Assembly (NCBI GenBank): GCA_002633025.1
Contig: NMRB01000870.1
Coordinates: 166,242-230,241, forward strand
Length of the DNA: 64,000 nucleotides
From: Notospermus geniculatus
Lineage: Eukaryota; Nemertea; Pilidiophora; Heteronemertea; Lineidae
Reading direction: 5' to 3'
Every line of letters starts with the position of its first letter. Position 1 is the first letter of the stretch. The position numbers and the translations under genes were made by a program. The notes beneath the pieces are model-generated. The model made no database searches, had not been told where the DNA came from, and saw only the letters and a list, made by a program, of their open reading frames with translations. This document shows, piece after piece, positions 12,201 to 23,869 of this stretch.

Positions 12201-15200
12201 CAGGCCTCGATCATACCTGCCCTTTGTTGCACAATCGATAAGGCTTTATTCGCCGTCATTTTCTCTTTGTGATCAGACTCCCTACATAACCTATTAACCC
12301 TGTGATGTTCAGTGACTTTGGCCGGGTTTTGCCAGACTTGGTCACATATATAGTTTTGTGTATTTAAACCACAATGTGGATCTGTGAAAAATATGCCGAA
12401 GGTAAAAAGCTCTATATCCCATTAAAGCCCCACAGTATTGAATTTTACGATATTTCCAAAAAGTTAGGAGAGTGCACATAGAGGTCCCATAGCCTGGTGA
12501 AAGTCCCCAAACTGCTTGCCTGATACGCACTTCACAGAATAAGGCCTAGTTTTCAGCACGCATTGGGAAACACTGCAGGGAGAGCTCTAATGTATTCTGA
12601 CAGAGCGTAGTACATTTTACACTACGCTGACGTCGTGACGTCATGCGAGAATCGCGGCGATGATTTGCGTTTTTCACATTCAATACAGTGGGGCTTTAAC
12701 ATCAGACCACGACATTCGTTACCACAGGTTTAAAAATTTGAAAGACGGACCCGACTCCTGAGTTCATTCTCCTTGGAAAAATGCACAAATCTAATACACG
12801 AAGCCTCTAGCTGCTCGATCAACTGCACGATGTCTTGTTTGGCTTGATATTGCATGGTCACCATCCCAATAAAGATCTGATTGCACTGAGCCCTGAAACA
12901 GCTATCTAGGTCGGTGATCAGCTGGTCTTTAGTGTTGAGGAGTGAGTCGACACTGCATCGTCTGCGGGGGAGGTGGCCCTCTACTGTTTCCATCTCCCAG
13001 GGTCTGAAAGGCATGACAGAAGATCAGTTAAGGAAGTGCAACACATTGGGGAGAATTTGAAGAAACATTCTTCAGATGGTTGATGGGAACAACCTTTCTT
13101 CAAATATTTTTCCAATCAGTACCAAATATGTGAAAAAAAATTGGCAGAAGATACCATCTGCTGGACTCTGGGGGTAGATGAGTTAAAGTATGTGATGCCA
13201 GGTGGACTGGAATTCTGAAGTGATGACAGACGTCTAAATAGGCCCAGCTCCTAGTACAGAATACTGCTGTCCTTGAACCTTGAGAGGACTCACTTTGTTG
13301 GTGTTGGGCTTCTGAATTCATAAACTTCGAATCCGTGTTCTGGTAGTTCAATGAAAATGTCTTGTAGTTTTGGACTCATTTTCTCCACCAGAGGGCAGTA
13401 AGAGAAGGCAGTACAGTAAGCTGACATACTCTGGCGGTGATAGAAATCGAGGATCCTTTTCCTGAAACAGTTGACAGGCAGTTATAGTCTTGTCACAAAA
13501 CCAAGTAGACGACACAAAGAAATGAAACAAGCATGTACAAATTTCTAGAAAAAACGAATATATAGAGGCTATGCACTGACATCATCAATGGGTATGACGC
13601 CATGTGTTGGATGGAAAATGGACGGAGCACGTGGTCAGATGCACTGCGTCAGCATGTCCCAACGTTCAATCCAATATGGCGTCACCGCGCTGATGACGTC
13701 ACGTGCATAGCCTCTATACCAGCAGGACTAGCATCTTTTCAAAACCAAAGGCACTAACTTTCAAGAAGGCAGTGTGAGTCTTCACGCACTAATCAACTGA
13801 ATTTCTTGTTGAACAAAGATGCATAAACACGACTAAACAACCATACAAACCTGTCATTATCTGTGAGTGGTACTAAATCGTTGCCATCCCAATAATCTGT
13901 ACAGAGGTCAATCAATAAATCTGCTGTACCCTGAGTCATCAACTGCAACATTCCTGGATTGGCAATAACACAATAACAAAGAGTGAATGGCAATAACATA
14001 AAGTGAACATCAACAGCAGAACAACAACGAGTAAAACGCATGTATATCTACCTAATGTGGTGGTACCACCGATTGAACAATAACAATACGTGTGAGTGAC
14101 TACAGTACAGGTCACAATTGACATCCCTACGGCTTCGCGTAAGTTACTGGTAAGTTACGAGTAAGTTACGCGTGACTCACGGCTTTGATTTCGCGTAACT
14201 CACCGCGTAACTCGCCAAAATCGCGTAACTCACCCGGAACTCGCCTTGTAACTCACTGTGTAACTCACCGCGTAACTAGCGAAATTCGCGTATCTGACCG
14301 CGTAACTCACCTCGTAAGTTACGCGTAACATAGCTCGTGAGTTGTTGCGTAAGTTACGAGTGACTTACGTGCAACTTACGCGAATTTAGGGATGTCAATT
14401 GTGACCTGTACTGTACAAGTACAGGCTGCAGTAGCTCAACTTGAGTGACAGGTTCCCTTGTAGTGGTTCACTCCAATCAAGAGACAGCAGATGTGCCACC
14501 GCCAGTCAGACTGATAGTCTTACCAGATGTCTTCTCCTTGACGACCACAGTGGTAATGTTCGGCATCGGTGTCTTGTGCCGGATAAACGACTTGGACCGG
14601 AATAGTCGATCATTCGCTGCTTCCGGATGCTGAAAGAGTGGAAATAACACTCTAAGCTAGAAATATCTATGCGTCACTCAATATACTAGAGCAGCCGCCA
14701 TGATTGATCACTGATATTATAACATTCAACCTGTATTTAATAATCGACATGGGACAAACTTGCAGCCATTCAAAGACAATGCCGTCATATTACATTCAAA
14801 AGAATTTGATTTAAGGAGACCATATCATTACATTAAATGTGACCCGCTCTGGCAAAAGCAGACGCATGTCGCTCAGAAGGTGAGCCTCAATGAACTAAAG
14901 GGCACCGCACACTAGCGACTAAATTGAGGAGACCAGCGACACGACTGTCGACTACGACGTCGCAGGCGATAATCGCCTGTGAGGTCGCTGAGCTATTTCG
15001 CACACGACAATTTCCTAGGATGATCCGCAAACGGGCGACTATTTTGCTGGAGACGGTCGCAGTAGCAGTGGACTGTGCCAAGCGACCAAAAGTTCAACAT
15101 GTTGAACTTTCGGTCGCTTGGTTGCGGGGACTTACCACGCGACCAAATTGTGTAATTCAGTCGCGTAACAATCTGCCGCAAAGAGGAGACCAAAAAGTAA

Positions 15201-18200
15201 AAATGTTCAGTCGCTGGCCTGGTTGCAAGGCCGATCGCCCAGAAAATCGCTCGAAAAATCGCTAGTGTGCGGAGCCCTTAAGATGACACCAGGAGAGAAT
15301 GGAAGAAATAGATTGTTTCAGTTTTCATAATAAACAAACAATACTGAAACTGACAAACATTTGGTCTCAACCTGCCAAGCTAAGAGCGACAGAGCGGGTC
15401 ACAAATACTGCAGAATATTTACCTAAAAACTTGTGATTTCTCCAAAACCATGAACTCCAAGCAAAACGCCTAAATCCAAGGAGTTTAAAGAATAAATGGA
15501 GCTGGGAAAACTAGGACGGTGGGAGGCATTTGAGGTCATAGAATTATTCATTTTTTGAGGGGGATCAATGCACACTATCTTGGCAAAAATTAATCAGGAA
15601 AACTTGGATTTTGTAATTTTTGTCTGATGGGCTAGAAATGTAACATCCTCAAATATCCTTCTAACTGGTGACAGATGAAAAAAATTTGCAANTTGTGTGC
15701 CTAGATACCACACACATTCTAATCACAATATTACTATCTGTTGTGACTGTTCTGTGTTTTACATTTGGCATAGTGCTGCCATCTCTGAACCTTCACCATT
15801 CAACCAACTCTCCAATGAAATTGCCTGGATCCACAAACTGAGTGAAATCTTGTCACCCAGTCCAAATTACATGTACCGGTACATGAACTTAATACAGAGC
15901 CACACAATGAGAATTTCTCCAAAGACAAACAGCCTAAATATCAAGCTACTTTACACAAGGCCAACATCACGTGTCAGAAATATTACTGAATGTGAGCTGA
16001 GAAAGAAATACATGTATAGCAGGAAGGAATGACAGATGAACTTAAGTAGAAATCAACATTGTTATTATCAGAATTCACGTTCTTTACATGTACCTACTAA
16101 ACTACACTGCATAGCATTTTTTATATTGAATGAGCATGAGATCATGCAAAGATCAAGGTAACAGTAGCTCTGCTGAATTGTATGTGAGTATGACTACCTG
16201 TTATGGGCACCACCCCAGCATGCCACTGAATTGAGGCTACATGCTCTCTGTCACACTAACCAGAGAGACTGATGAAGTCAAAGGCAATACAAGTAGATTT
16301 TTGAAGGGATATCGTCAGGTTTGAAGGGCTTAATTTGTCATCCTGTAACATCACCTTAAATGTTTTGAGTGACAAATTCACAGAAACAATGAGGCATGTT
16401 TTTTTCCAACAGTTCATTTAAAAAGATAATCCATCAAATCCCTTGAATTGCCTGTGACTCTGATTGAATAACGAAAAACGGCAAGCCCCTTACCACACTG
16501 ACATGGCGGTCGTGGTGGCAGAATTTGAACGGACGCGACTGAAAATGACATGATTATTTCATGGAGAGATCTACACAGTCCCCAGTAACTTAACTACCCG
16601 TAGTATTTATTTTTTAGACTCGCATTTCACATCTGAGGCACAGTCAAGTGGCAAGAAAGATTTTGATAATGTAAAGCCCAATCTACCATGTGACAAGACA
16701 CACATGGCTCATAGCAACAGCTGTAAACCAGACATACTTCTCAAACTGCTCTAATGAGAGAATGTGCACTTTTGTTATGGTGCTATTCATCCAGCAAAGG
16801 TGCACAAAAATCTTTGAGTATTTTTAGGTTATAGAAGACTGTACTTACAGCATGCCTGTACATGCCAAGGACAATCTGCAGGTCAAACAAATCCATCACT
16901 TGATCAGAGAAACCAATTTGTTTTGCAAGTTCACACAAACACCTGAAAGAGAAAACGGATTATCAGTTGTATATGCAAACTTGCAACCCACGTTTTGGAT
17001 AAAACTTGCTCTGTGCTCCCATGTGTACATCATGTGCACCTTGCCAATCAGTTTATGTACATTTATGTATAGGCCTATAATCCCAGGAACTGGTAGTGGC
17101 AGCTACAAAATAAACCTCCGTCATTCTAAAATATTTTATTCGTCATTAAAATCGTAATTGTGATTTACATGTGTTTCCATTCAATTCCTTCGAAAGCACA
17201 ACAAAACCAACCTTACCGTCTGTTGACCACAGCCACAGTGTCATCCTTCTTGTACGAAGAGCACATCACATGATCAGCAAACTTGGTGTAGGCCTCGGCT
17301 GTTTCCAAGTTACAGGTATTCAACAAGATGTTCAGACCCTGAAATAAATGTAAGACATCAACCATTCAATTCATCACAAAACAGGGGCAGGCACTGAATC
17401 AAAACTGGTTATAATGAAGAACCTTCAGAACTACAGCTACTGAGAGGTGCAGTGAGCGGTTGACTTTTTTTGACATTTCATCCCTGCTGCACTGCGTCAA
17501 GGATGTCTTGACATGACATCAATGCCTTGCCTCTCTTTGCTCTGTTTTTGACGTCTTTAGTATAACCGCTTGCAGCCCCGATCCCCGATCTGTTGGGATA
17601 AAAAGTTGGTGGATTCCTCATTCATACTCAATGAACTTGGCAGGTATTGGCCTTAATAACTTAAAGAAGCGTTGGCAGCCTGAGTGCTAATTTGTACCAG
17701 GAACTACCAGGCATCGGGCTCAGCAACTTACCAGTGGTTTCAATGAACTTATCTGTTTCTTCCACTTGGGATCATCAAAGAGGAGACCGTACGGACTCAG
17801 TGGGTCATGGGTCACATCGAACACTTCGACGGCACTCTCCTGAAGGTAGGCTGGGGAAGAAAACGCAACAGATGTAATTCGGAGGACCACTGTGAATGAC
17901 TGATGCTAGCAAACCGGGCTTTGGAATTTATGAATACTCTTTCCAAAGCCATCTGTCCTGACTTAATGCAGTTACTGATTAACCTAGGTAGGCCTAGGCC
18001 TACTAATCTTACCTTCCTTTTTTGGAGTGTGGTGATCATCGTCATCATCTGTATCAGCCCCCAACCTGAAGGCCAGATCGTCATCCTCCGACTCCTCCAC
18101 CCCTGAACTCTTCTCCTCCATTTCATCTTTATCCTTTTTCTTCACCTTTTTACTCGTCAGGAAGAAGACTTTCTCCGCGACAGGGATCGGCCAGGAGAGG

Positions 18201-21200
18201 ATGCCTTTCTTATCAATACAGCACATTGACTGAAAGAAAAACCAAACCACTGATGTCAAGCATAACGTCCTGTAAGGCCTGTTTCCACTACAATGGATTC
18301 TGCTGCAGTTTTCGGCGGCCGGAGCGGTTTTCACAGGCATTGGGGTACCGTAATTAACACGCCATGTATTGTTAAACCATCGAAGGATTATCCAAAACCC
18401 TGTCAAAACCGCTCCGGCGCCGCAAACCGCAGCGGAATCCGTTGTAGTAGTGGAAACAGGCCTTTACACTGTGTGACACAGCGGAAACCGGGTTGCATGC
18501 TCTCTGCTCTGCCACACGAAATAGTTTTGCAGGTTTCTCATTCAGAGCGCGAACCATATTTACCGTGACACTTCCAAGTACATGCACTAGGTCTGTACTC
18601 CTATGGAGGATGTCTGCATGACCGAACAGGAGTCGTTTGAAGCTGTGGAACACCTCACTCCACTCGAGGTCCTCTCGGGCATCTTCCTCTGATATGCTAC
18701 TCGCATCTTCACAGACGTTCACCTGAAATGAAGCGCAGTCCAAACACATGAGCAGGAGATATGGGGGAAATGTTAGAACAGATGCGATACTCTGAATTTA
18801 CAATGGGGATCCTAGCTATGATAGAGGGCAGCACACCGATACTGGTCGTATACAATGGACGCCTTTTGTGTGGGAAATTGATCAGGACCGGGATGTCAGT
18901 TCATTTCAATAGTTTTAACCACTAGTGACACCTATTGAGGCAGTGGGCTAGGGTCCGCATTGACAGTAAGGCTGCGATTGAAAGAGCTACTGTAAAGCAG
19001 GAAAATTTCGCGTGCAGGAAATTTTCGCGAATTTCGCGAGAGTGTATGAGTCGCGAAAATTTCCTGTCGCAAATATAAATACAGGCAAGTGATAAACATG
19101 GTCCGTGAAAAAAACTGGAAAAAAATGGCAGAGACTCGCGAAAATATCCTGCCGTGAATATGTCTATAAATCTTGATTCGTGAAAATTTCCAGCCGCGAA
19201 ATTATCTTGCTTTACAGTATGTACCACTGTTGGAACAGGATTTACCCAAAACCTTGCATTTAGTTGCTCAAGTATAAACAGTACACTGTATACAGTAGGC
19301 CTACCTGTAACAGTGAAGGACTGCAGTCTTGAACAAGAAGTGAGTAAATACGACAGATAAAGTGAGATGTATTCCCATCAATCTTAATTCAGAGTTTCCA
19401 GATTTAAGGAGTTACTTACTGTTGGCTTTCTACTCTGCAATGCCTTCTCAAATATACATAAAACTCTAGCGGCACCGTAGGTATTCACCAGGAGATAGAC
19501 CAAGGGGAACACAAGAGGTACCATGGGGAGTACAGCATGAACCTGAAAAAGGACGTGAAAAAGCTGTACACATACAATTGTAAAATGTTTAAAGTTCTAT
19601 GAAGCAGTAGTGTGTGTGCATTCATTGCCTCAATGAAATACCAATTTCAAACACATGCAAAAAGGTGATAGATGGAGTTTAATTTGACACGTTTTACAAA
19701 AACAAGCCATACCGGTACTTTTTCTCTTCAACCATGAAAATTGCTAAAGAGCTACAGTACTAGAAACTGGAGCAGATACAGCTTCTCTATTGATGATTCG
19801 TACCTGTAGAACAAGTAATGTCTCCTGCCATTCTCCAACGTTGTCCTTTAAATATATGTACCGAACCAAATTCACAATGAAGGAAATAAGCTGAAATGAT
19901 GTCAAAATTAGAGATTTTTTCACAAGTTTTATGGTTGATGCCAATGAACCGAACTCAGAGCTAAAGAGTGAGGGGTAAAAATCTCACACTCCTTCAAGAA
20001 AACTAAGTACCAGAAAAGCCCACAGTTGAAAAAATCCATAATGAGGAAATGGTAACATTTTGAAAACTGGCTTATGTAATCTTTAAAGGAAAGATGTCTC
20101 AGACATCTTCAGGTAGAATGACTGCATATGAAGAAAGATCTGAGGGATTAACACTTGAGCGATACTCACAAGAATGAGAGGTAAAGCGCAAATCTGCACG
20201 AAGAATGTCCTAGCTTTGTAGATTAGATTGTGTATAGTGCTATTTGGCCGCTTTAGGTGATCCTCCAGAACTCTCCTTGAAAACACCAAAAATATACATG
20301 TATTGTCAGTAGCAGACAGATTTACCCCATACTTTCTGTTAGGTTTCCTAGGATACCGACAAGTGTGGATCAACCTGATGTAAAATGAAAGTGACAACTG
20401 CAGGACAGGTGTATGAATATGACTATTTTCTGATACCTTTGTGGTGTAAGCATCATTACCTGCACAAAAACCTTCTCCATTGCTATGACACATGCTGAAC
20501 ACACAATACAAACCTCAGACTGGCTACGTAAGGTGTCTCCATCACCAAAAACGGCTTCGGTTCATGTGGTCGTCTGCCCTTGGGTCCATTGAACTGGCCG
20601 CAATCGCGGTCAACTTTGGGGAGGTAAATATCACCTACAGAATATTCCTCAATGGCATGACCGTCCGAGTCCTAGAAAAAAATCAAATGAATTCTAAGAG
20701 AATGTGAAAAAGCCCTCATGAGCCATATCTGTTGTATTATGAGATTCAGAGTTGTGGAAAATCTACGGAGCATGACATGGAAGACTAATGAGGAACCCGC
20801 CCTGCGGTTTATCCCGACAGGTCGGCGCTGTAACCGATTGTACCGAAACGACGTCATTGACGTCATTTTAGGTGTTGACATTGCGTCATGAAAAAAATTT
20901 CCTGTACTTTTTCTACAGGAAGAATGACACAAATGACGCTGTCCTTATCGCTATCGGATCTCTTAATTTTAAGAAAAAAAGGAATGAGTTTAAAAGAAAA
21001 TTTCATCTGCTACACGATGATGTAAGTTTTACTGCCATGCGACCAACACAAATGGTTTATTTTCACGCCAGAAATAAATGGAAATAACGTTAGAAAAAAG
21101 AGATTTCGGTCATATCGCTCGCAGCGCCACGTTGTGACGTTAGTGTGCGGGTTCCCCATTGAGGTCGAATGGCAATCAGACTTGTTCTGCTAAATACATG

Positions 21201-21468
21201 TACCGTAATACCAGGTTGTGGTACAAGGCTACAGATGAGATATAGCAAGTATTGACAGCCAACTAACTTACCTTGTCAAGTGATTTGCAGTGGACTAGAA
21301 CCTGCTGGCCTGGCCGTAATAGAATAACATCACCCTTGACTAGCAAGTTACATGGCAGATTGACCAGTTCGTTGTCCCTGAATGTCCACTGTACTGTTAC
21401 ACACGGTGAGAGGGGAGAATTTAAATTGAGGTAATGACTCGGATACCAGATGTTGTGCTTGATGCATC
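6197..21468 (-). CDS. TMEM94: TMEM94 (P-type-ATPase-like ER membrane protein), 24 exons, 5'-partial
   Basis: Orthologue of TMEM94, an ER multi-pass protein proposed to handle Mg2+. Exons (minus, coding order): 21468-21272, 20671-20514, 20275-20170, 19890-19804, 19542-19420, 18722-18564, 18229-18013, 17850-17732, 17338-17217, 16942-16849, 14629-14524, 13953-13851, 13461-13294, 13003-12751, 12073-11621, 11476-11377, 11076-10968, 10485-10311, 9607-9362, 8793-8657, 8464-8361, 7196-7103, 6713-6546, 6269-6197. All phases agree, giving 1,222 codons and a TAG stop. Landmarks in order: actuator-like NLLVKGDVILLRPGQ, TM segments, the phosphorylation-site relic CCIDKKGILSWP, GLNILLNTCN, TDYWDGNDL, IFIGMVTMQYQAK, GWNCHISL, PLLVSLFTDCTPE, the hinge relic VIGSLANLFN, six C-terminal TM helices, and the tail GTKLGMNSPF. 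Human TMEM94 is about 1,356 residues, so roughly 150-170 N-terminal residues are missing, probably in or beyond the gap at 22822-23512. Confidence 0.93.
6320..6492. mobile_element. MITE family J, copy 3
   Basis: Shares the interior ATTGAAATCTGCAGTGAATT with the copies at 871 and 1330, and ends with GCCCCTTGGATCCGCGCC. It lies in the last TMEM94 intron. Confidence 0.65.
7396..8001. repeat. 99-bp satellite array, at least six units, running into a gap
   Basis: The phrase ACCAAACATGACTACC recurs at 7396, 7495, 7594, 7693, 7786, 7885 (variant) and 7984, so the period is 99 bp with one 93-bp unit. Units contain TAGGTCACTAGGTCATGGAA. The array sits in a TMEM94 intron and stops at the assembly gap. 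One and a bit inverted units are found at 43610-43735 in a CCDC57 intron. Confidence 0.92.
8002..8310. other. Assembly gap (309 N)
   Basis: Run of N immediately after the 99-bp satellite, so the gap is probably collapsed or unresolved repeat. The flanking TMEM94 exons join in phase across it, so a coding exon need not be missing. Confidence 0.97.
9891..10103. mobile_element. MITE family C, empty-site copy
   Basis: Ends TGTGACCCTCCACAGCAAAA and TTTTGCTGTGGAGGGTCA form good inverted repeats, each followed inward by a GCATGTCGCTC-type block. A second copy at 14838-15402 is interrupted by another transposon. This copy shows the uninterrupted sequence GAACTAAGATGACACC. Confidence 0.82.
11094..11303. 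mobile_element. MITE family F-like palindrome rich in TGACGTCA/CACGTG
   Basis: Ends TTAGGTTCTTCACTGATGTC and GACGTCACGTGAAGAACCTC are inverted relatives. It resembles the copies at 13561-13718, 50351-50553 and 63378-63543, which also end in TATAGAGG or GAGGTT. Confidence 0.55.
12151..12350. mobile_element. MITE family B, copy 2
   Basis: Same ends and core as 4351-4556 (GAAAACCCAGCCAAAGTCGC ... GACTTTGGCCGGGTTTTG). It sits in a TMEM94 intron. Confidence 0.78.
12422..12699. mobile_element. TTAA-flanked MITE (TTAAAGCCCCACAGTATTGA), copy 1
   Basis: 278-bp element with inverted ends TTAAAGCCCCACAGTATTGA and TCAATACAGTGGGGCTTTAA. Other copies are at 30741-31021, 37805-38083 (opposite orientation) and 48675-48929 (left end shortened). 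The TTAA at both ends suggests piggyBac- or Kolobok-like insertion. Confidence 0.88.
13561..13718. mobile_element. MITE family F (TATAGAGGCTATGCAC ends), copy 1
   Basis: Ends TATAGAGGCTATGCACTGAC and GTGCATAGCCTCTATA. The interior has GATGACGTCACGTG. A close relative is at 63378-63543. Confidence 0.85.
14101..14415. mobile_element. Inverted-repeat element with internal GCGTAACTCAC minisatellite
   Basis: Perfect 29-bp terminal inverted repeats (14101-14129 and 14387-14415, ACAGGTCACAATTGACATCC and its complement) enclose about 250 bp. The interior is made of many diverged CGCGTAACTCAC units and their complements GTAAGTTACGCG, so it can fold along its whole length. It lies in a TMEM94 intron. 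Confidence 0.88.
14838..15402. mobile_element. MITE family C copy interrupted by a nested element
   Basis: The ends TGTGACCCGCTCTGGCAAAA and GAGCGACAGAGCGGGTCACA and the flanking blocks match the copy at 9891-10103. The continuity of that copy is broken here at GAACTAA/TAAGATGACACC by the insertion at 14899-15278. Confidence 0.82.
14899..15278. mobile_element. PIF/Harbinger-like MITE nested in family C
   Basis: 380-bp element with ends AGGGCACCGCACACTAGCGA and TCGCTAGTGTGCGGAGCCCT. It is flanked on both sides by TAA (14896-14898 and 15279-15281), where the uninterrupted relative at 9891-10103 has a single TAA. A 3-bp TAA duplication plus GGG-type ends is characteristic of PIF/Harbinger. Confidence 0.85.
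18013..18229 (-). CDS. TMEM94: TMEM94 exon with degenerate P-type phosphorylation motif
   Basis: The exon opens SMCCIDKKGILSWPIPVAEK. It aligns with the Asp-Lys-Thr-Gly-Thr site of P-type ATPases, but both Thr positions are replaced (D-K-K-G-I). The human protein has the same kind of change (D-K-Q-G-I). An acidic and lysine-rich linker follows (KKVKKKDKDEMEEK, DTDDDDDHHTPKKEG). Confidence 0.9.
18273..18466. mobile_element. MITE family H (TAAGGCCTGTTTCCACTAC ends)
   Basis: Inverted ends TAAGGCCTGTTTCCACTAC and GTAGTGGAAACAGGCCTTTA, with inner arms of GC-rich GGCGGCCGGAGCGGTTTT and AAAACCGCTCCGGCGCCG. A partial relative is near 60046-60155. It sits in a TMEM94 intron. Confidence 0.8.
18988..19220. 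mobile_element. MITE family I (TACTGTAAAGCA ends)
   Basis: Inverted ends CTACTGTAAAGCAGGAAAAT and TTATCTTGCTTTACAGTA, with repeated inner TTTCGCGAATTTCGCG and GCGAAAATTTCC words. Intronic. Confidence 0.75.
20788..21160. mobile_element. MITE family A, copy 2
   Basis: AATGAGGAACCCGCCCTGCG at the left and GTGTGCGGGTTCCCCATT at the right. The interior is parallel to 130-370, with an extra insertion of about 130 bp that contains AAAAGGAATGAGTTTAAAAG. Intronic in TMEM94. Confidence 0.75.
21272..21468 (-). CDS. TMEM94: TMEM94 exon for actuator-like domain (first visible exon)
   Basis: This exon is bounded by TTGTAG and GTAAGT and encodes CIKHNIWYPSHYLNLNS, then VTVQWTFRDNELVNLP and NLLVKGDVILLRPGQQ. 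That matches the A-domain segment in TMEM94. It begins with two bases of a split codon, so at least one further exon lies to the right. Confidence 0.9.
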
Positions 21469-21504
21469 CTACAATGGAACAACAAGAAACATGTCATTGA
21501 GGGC

Positions 21505-21600
21505 GTGGTGGTGCAGTGCTTGGTGTCAGACTCAAGACCAAGAGATCTTGGTTGGATTCCCGGCCGAGTTGCCACTCAGCTTAGCGCATGCTCATTAAAT
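21505..21600 (+). mobile_element. tRNA-like SINE head
   Basis: GGTGGTGCAGTGCTTGG and GGTTGGATTCCCGGCC stand at box A/box B spacing. No closing acceptor stem is visible. It lies upstream (gene sense) of the first visible TMEM94 exon. Confidence 0.45.
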
Positions 21601-22821
21601 CTCCACACTCTACAGTTGCGTTTTGGATGATTTACCAAATTGCGCGAACACGATAGAGGCTTATGCGATAAAACACATAAATGCATGCAAATTTTCGGAC
21701 TATATGTGTACGAATGACCCCACGAATCAATAGGGTTCTGTGTAATATGCGTCTCGACAGTTCCTGAAAATTTCGCCGCAATTGAGGTCGAACTTCATCA
21801 GTTATCCAGGCGAAACCACAGATTGGATGGAGAGAGAGAAATTCAGTAAAAACAAGGAAGACCGCCCCATTATGGGGACGGTCTTAATGACACCTATGTA
21901 CTTTGAAGACAATTTACAAAACGAAAACCAAGCACTTCAGTAAGTTTATGTCCCTCTGGGCCTACATGAAATGCAAACCATAGAAAGAGATTGTATCCAT
22001 GGCCTAAGATAGTTACCAGAGGCCTTGGATTGGAGAAGTCAGTTGCTCCTTGCATTCTGAACTTGTCTGAAAAAATCAAGTGATCAAAGAATGAGCTATT
22101 CCTTGAGTTTCCACAGGTTTCTGAGAGACAGAGGTAAGGCAAAAAAAGTATCTGTTTCTTGTCTTCCCTCGCATCATTCCCAAGCCCTTCGCATCGACAT
22201 TTTTTTCCCACCAATTTCAAATGTTCTCACTTTGCTTACGCAGCGCCTTCTATACAATGCACAGAAATGCTTCGCCACTTGAAATGATCTTTGTTTTTCA
22301 TGAAACATGTGCTTTAAACATGTAGCGAGATAGTTTGCTGGTAATATTCCCCCATCCATGAAGACAACCGAAAAAAAATATTTGAAAATTTAAAAAAATG
22401 TCGCATGCTCGCATCAATCTCTGCCGAGTTGCTGGACAAGAAACAGATAATTTTTTGGGGGCCTAACCCGAAAGCATTTTGAGATTACTTGAGATTTGCT
22501 AGGTGAAAGGGATAACCAGAACGCTATCATGGCACTTCACAGGCTCCTAATGGAAGCCACCATATTAAAGATAATATATCACGACTTCATTGTTTACGTT
22601 TAATGTTTGTAAACATTGATGTTTACATTATGTTATTTTGGACTTTTGGGACATGCCAACCCACCAAATTGAATATTTTCAGTATCAAAAGAATTTCTAG
22701 AGGGGCACGCCACCAACAAATTACTCATAAGACAAAGAAAAACGAGAAATAAACAAACAAAATGTAAATAAACAATGATTTTCGTGGCCCGCGAAAATAT
22801 CCGTGATATATTATCTTTAAT

Positions 22822-23512
22822 NNNNNNNNNNNNNNNNNNNNNNNNNNNNNNNNNNNNNNNNNNNNNNNNNNNNNNNNNNNNNNNNNNNNNNNNNNNNNNN
22901 NNNNNNNNNNNNNNNNNNNNNNNNNNNNNNNNNNNNNNNNNNNNNNNNNNNNNNNNNNNNNNNNNNNNNNNNNNNNNNNNNNNNNNNNNNNNNNNNNNNN
23001 NNNNNNNNNNNNNNNNNNNNNNNNNNNNNNNNNNNNNNNNNNNNNNNNNNNNNNNNNNNNNNNNNNNNNNNNNNNNNNNNNNNNNNNNNNNNNNNNNNNN
23101 NNNNNNNNNNNNNNNNNNNNNNNNNNNNNNNNNNNNNNNNNNNNNNNNNNNNNNNNNNNNNNNNNNNNNNNNNNNNNNNNNNNNNNNNNNNNNNNNNNNN
23201 NNNNNNNNNNNNNNNNNNNNNNNNNNNNNNNNNNNNNNNNNNNNNNNNNNNNNNNNNNNNNNNNNNNNNNNNNNNNNNNNNNNNNNNNNNNNNNNNNNNN
23301 NNNNNNNNNNNNNNNNNNNNNNNNNNNNNNNNNNNNNNNNNNNNNNNNNNNNNNNNNNNNNNNNNNNNNNNNNNNNNNNNNNNNNNNNNNNNNNNNNNNN
23401 NNNNNNNNNNNNNNNNNNNNNNNNNNNNNNNNNNNNNNNNNNNNNNNNNNNNNNNNNNNNNNNNNNNNNNNNNNNNNNNNNNNNNNNNNNNNNNNNNNNN
23501 NNNNNNNNNNNN
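22822..23512. other. Assembly gap (691 N)
   Basis: N run bounded on the right by the GACGACGGACG microsatellite end of a dispersed repeat, so it is probably a repeat-induced gap. It may also contain missing N-terminal TMEM94 exon sequence. Confidence 0.97.
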
Positions 23513-23869
23513 CGACGACGGACGGAGCCACTAATATATGCTAATGTGGTTAACCACATAAGAAAATGTCGTTAGGTGGTCAAAATATGTCTCCTAACTA
23601 CTCCAATGTGGTTTGTTAGGGAATAAGGACAGTAACCACTTAAGAAATACAACCTCCTTAGAACTCCCTGCAGTGTTGTCATTCGATTGCAGAAGTTTTC
23701 TTAGGTGGTTAACCACCTAAGAGAAAATGACCACCTAGGAGCCCATTCAAGATGAAAATAACCTCCTAAGCCCCCATCTGCAAACACGGACGACGACGGA
23801 CGCTGCACCATCGTAATAGCTCACCCCAGTGAGCTAAAAAATTAACTTTGAAATGTCAAATGGTCTGGG

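Noticed and set aside
22633-23575. Long open frames across 22822-23512 and 7880-8427
   Set aside because: They are open only because N runs contain no stops.
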